Assembly: GCA_025210345.1 (NCBI GenBank)
Contig: JAOARX010000027.1
Coordinates: 1 to 64,000 of the forward strand
Origin: Pelagimonas sp.
GTDB taxonomy: Bacteria > Pseudomonadota > Alphaproteobacteria > Rhodobacterales > Rhodobacteraceae
Direction: 5' to 3'
Length of the DNA: 64,000 nt
How positions within the stretch are numbered: position 1 is the first letter of the stretch; the number at the start of each line of letters is the position of its first letter. Shown piece by piece: positions 63,089 through 64,000 of the stretch. The translations under genes and the position numbers were made by a program. The notes below the pieces were generated by a model. The model was not told the origin of the DNA. It saw only the letters and a list, made by a program, of their open reading frames with translations, and made no database searches.

Positions 63089-63143
63089 TTAACAATCTAT
63101 ACGCCTGATTTTACGTAGGAAAATGGATCACCAATCCTGCCAA

Positions 63144-63722
63144 TTATTGAAATATCTTAGCGGTCAGCCGGTTGATTTTGGCCTCAAATCGCGCAATGCG
63201 CGCCGGAGCCACGGTTTCAGCGCGATAGAGCGACAGCATCGCGAAACGGGCGTGGCGTGCACAGGGCTTGATCACACCCCACTTGAGAATACGCCGCACA
63301 GGACGGCGCATGATCAGATGGTCAATCCACCCGGGCGACCCCAGCGTTGTGACCACCATCACCGATTTCAGCTGGTCTAACCGGGGCGACATTGGGCCAC
63401 CGGTGGGATGATGATCATAGGCCACCCCGGGCGCAAAACAGCGATCCACCCATCCCTTGAGCATCGCAGGCAGGCCGAACCACCATGTGGGGAACACCAG
63501 CACCAGGCCCTGGGCCTCTTGCAGGTTGATGCGGTCTTCGAAGGGACGGTCATAATACTGTCCGCGTTCTTCCCGGGTCAGACGGGGGTCAAACCCCTGC
63601 GCGTAAAGGTCGTGCACAACCACCTCATGCCCTTGGTCTTGCAGCGCGCTTTGGCAACATTTGGCCAACCGGGCATTGAGACTGTCGGGCAGGGGATGAC
63701 ACAGGACCAAGAGGATCTTCAT
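63144..63722 (-). CDS. NAD(P)H-dependent oxidoreductase (NQO1/KefF flavodoxin-like family)
   Basis: 192 aa. It has the flavodoxin-like FMN/FAD-binding fold of quinone reductases: ILLVLCHPLPDSLNARLAKC, VHDLYAQGFDPRLT, GLVLVFPTWWFGLPAMLKGW, FAPGVAYDHH. It probably reduces quinones or similar acceptors with NAD(P)H. The acceptor is unknown. No Kef antiporter gene is adjacent. It is divergent from glnE, whose start is 63 bp away. Confidence 0.87.
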   Translation of the reverse strand: MKILLVLCHPLPDSLNARLAKCCQSALQDQGHEVVVHDLYAQGFDPRLTREERGQYYDRPFEDRINLQEAQGLVLVFPTWWFGLPAMLKGWVDRCFAPGVAYDHHPTGGPMSPRLDQLKSVMVVTTLGSPGWIDHLIMRRPVRRILKWGVIKPCARHARFAMLSLYRAETVAPARIARFEAKINRLTAKIFQ

Positions 63723-63785
63723 GTCGCATATGTTGCAGCCTTTTGACCTCTTGCCAAGGGCGCGCGCGCGTGGCCATCTGCGCCC

Positions 63786-64000
63786 ATGACATTACAAGAC
63801 CGCATCACCCGTTTGCCCCGTGCTTTTGACGCCGACCGAGGCGCTGACACTTTGACCTCTGTGCCCTGGGTATCGGGGACCTCGGGGGGGCTGGCCCAGC
63901 TCTTGCATGGCACGGGCGGCACCAGCCCCTATCTTCAAGGGCTGATCGTGAATGAAAGCGCTTGGCTGGAAGGCGCGGTGCACGCCCCAGAGCAGGCGAT
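63786..64000 (+). CDS. glnE: Glutamine synthetase adenylyltransferase/deadenylyltransferase, N-terminal part
   Basis: The frame opens at the ATG at 63786 and runs off the window after 71 codons. The start, LQDRITRLPRAFDADRGA, and GTGGTSPYLQGLIVNESAWL resemble the N-terminal region of GlnE in Rhodobacterales. GlnE attaches and removes AMP on glutamine synthetase in response to nitrogen status via PII. Its nucleotidyltransferase motifs lie beyond the window, so the call rests on the N terminus only. Confidence 0.75.
   Translation, partial: MTLQDRITRLPRAFDADRGADTLTSVPWVSGTSGGLAQLLHGTGGTSPYLQGLIVNESAWLEGAVHAPEQA

Overview
The window looks like ordinary chromosome from an alphaproteobacterium of the order Rhodobacterales (Roseobacter/Rhodobacter group). 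The evidence is high GC coding sequence, 5-aminolevulinate made by ALA synthase (HemA) with an FnrL-type box upstream, the cell-cycle phosphotransferase ChpT, the ornithine-lipid pair OlsB-OlsA, a Bpt-type leucyltransferase, split methionine-synthase-type C1 genes and TRAP transport. I see no insertion sequence, prophage, CRISPR array, rRNA or tRNA.

Layout. 1-6.1 kb: 3' end of rplU (with an unusual C-terminal extension), rpmA, an acetyltransferase, an unknown GT-like protein, obgE, proB, proA. 6.1-9.3 kb: chpT, a DUF3553 protein, olsB-olsA, a ThiE-like protein. 9.4-13.4 kb: trmJ, ctaA, an M32 carboxypeptidase, a small conserved protein. 13.4-22.9 kb: gyrA, a YSC84-like lipoprotein, hemB, a membrane protein, mfd, an NTF2-like protein. 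23-25.4 kb: a minus-strand C1 operon (Virulence_fact-family protein, MetF-like reductase, pterin-binding methyltransferase). 25.6-31.3 kb: ppx/gppA, rlmE, a carnitine dehydrogenase-thioesterase fusion, an M20 peptidase. 31.7-44.6 kb: hemA, rodZ-like, ispG, two thiol-disulfide proteins, an M48 protease, an aminotransferase, an amiC-type amidase, mrcA, prfB. 44.9-48.7 kb: a DUF2189 membrane protein, a Rieske oxygenase, an XRE-type regulator with a tandem palindromic operator, a small unknown protein. 48.7-53.2 kb: ilvH and ilvB separated by a hybrid histidine kinase, with an attenuator leader in front of ilvB. 53.5-60.8 kb: a NarL-type two-component system divergent from a TRAP operon with oversized membrane subunits. 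60.8-64 kb: bpt, an RDD protein, a DUF2852 protein, an NAD(P)H oxidoreductase and the start of glnE.

How the genes connect. Most are housekeeping: translation (rplU, rpmA, obgE, prfB, trmJ, rlmE), wall synthesis (mrcA, amiC, rodZ-like), tetrapyrrole and heme A synthesis (hemA, hemB, ctaA), amino-acid synthesis (proBA, ilvBH, MetF/pterin methyltransferase), replication and repair (gyrA, mfd). The most rewarding parts are regulatory: a complete leader-peptide/antiterminator/terminator set before ilvB, two 18-bp palindromes exactly 22 bp apart before the XRE regulator, two TGTRAA-N5-TTYACA sites before the DUF2852 gene, the FnrL-type site before hemA, and a short intergenic repeat present twice. 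No clear new multi-gene system stands out; the candidates closest to that are the two-component/oversized-TRAP locus and the XRE regulator/Rieske oxygenase locus.
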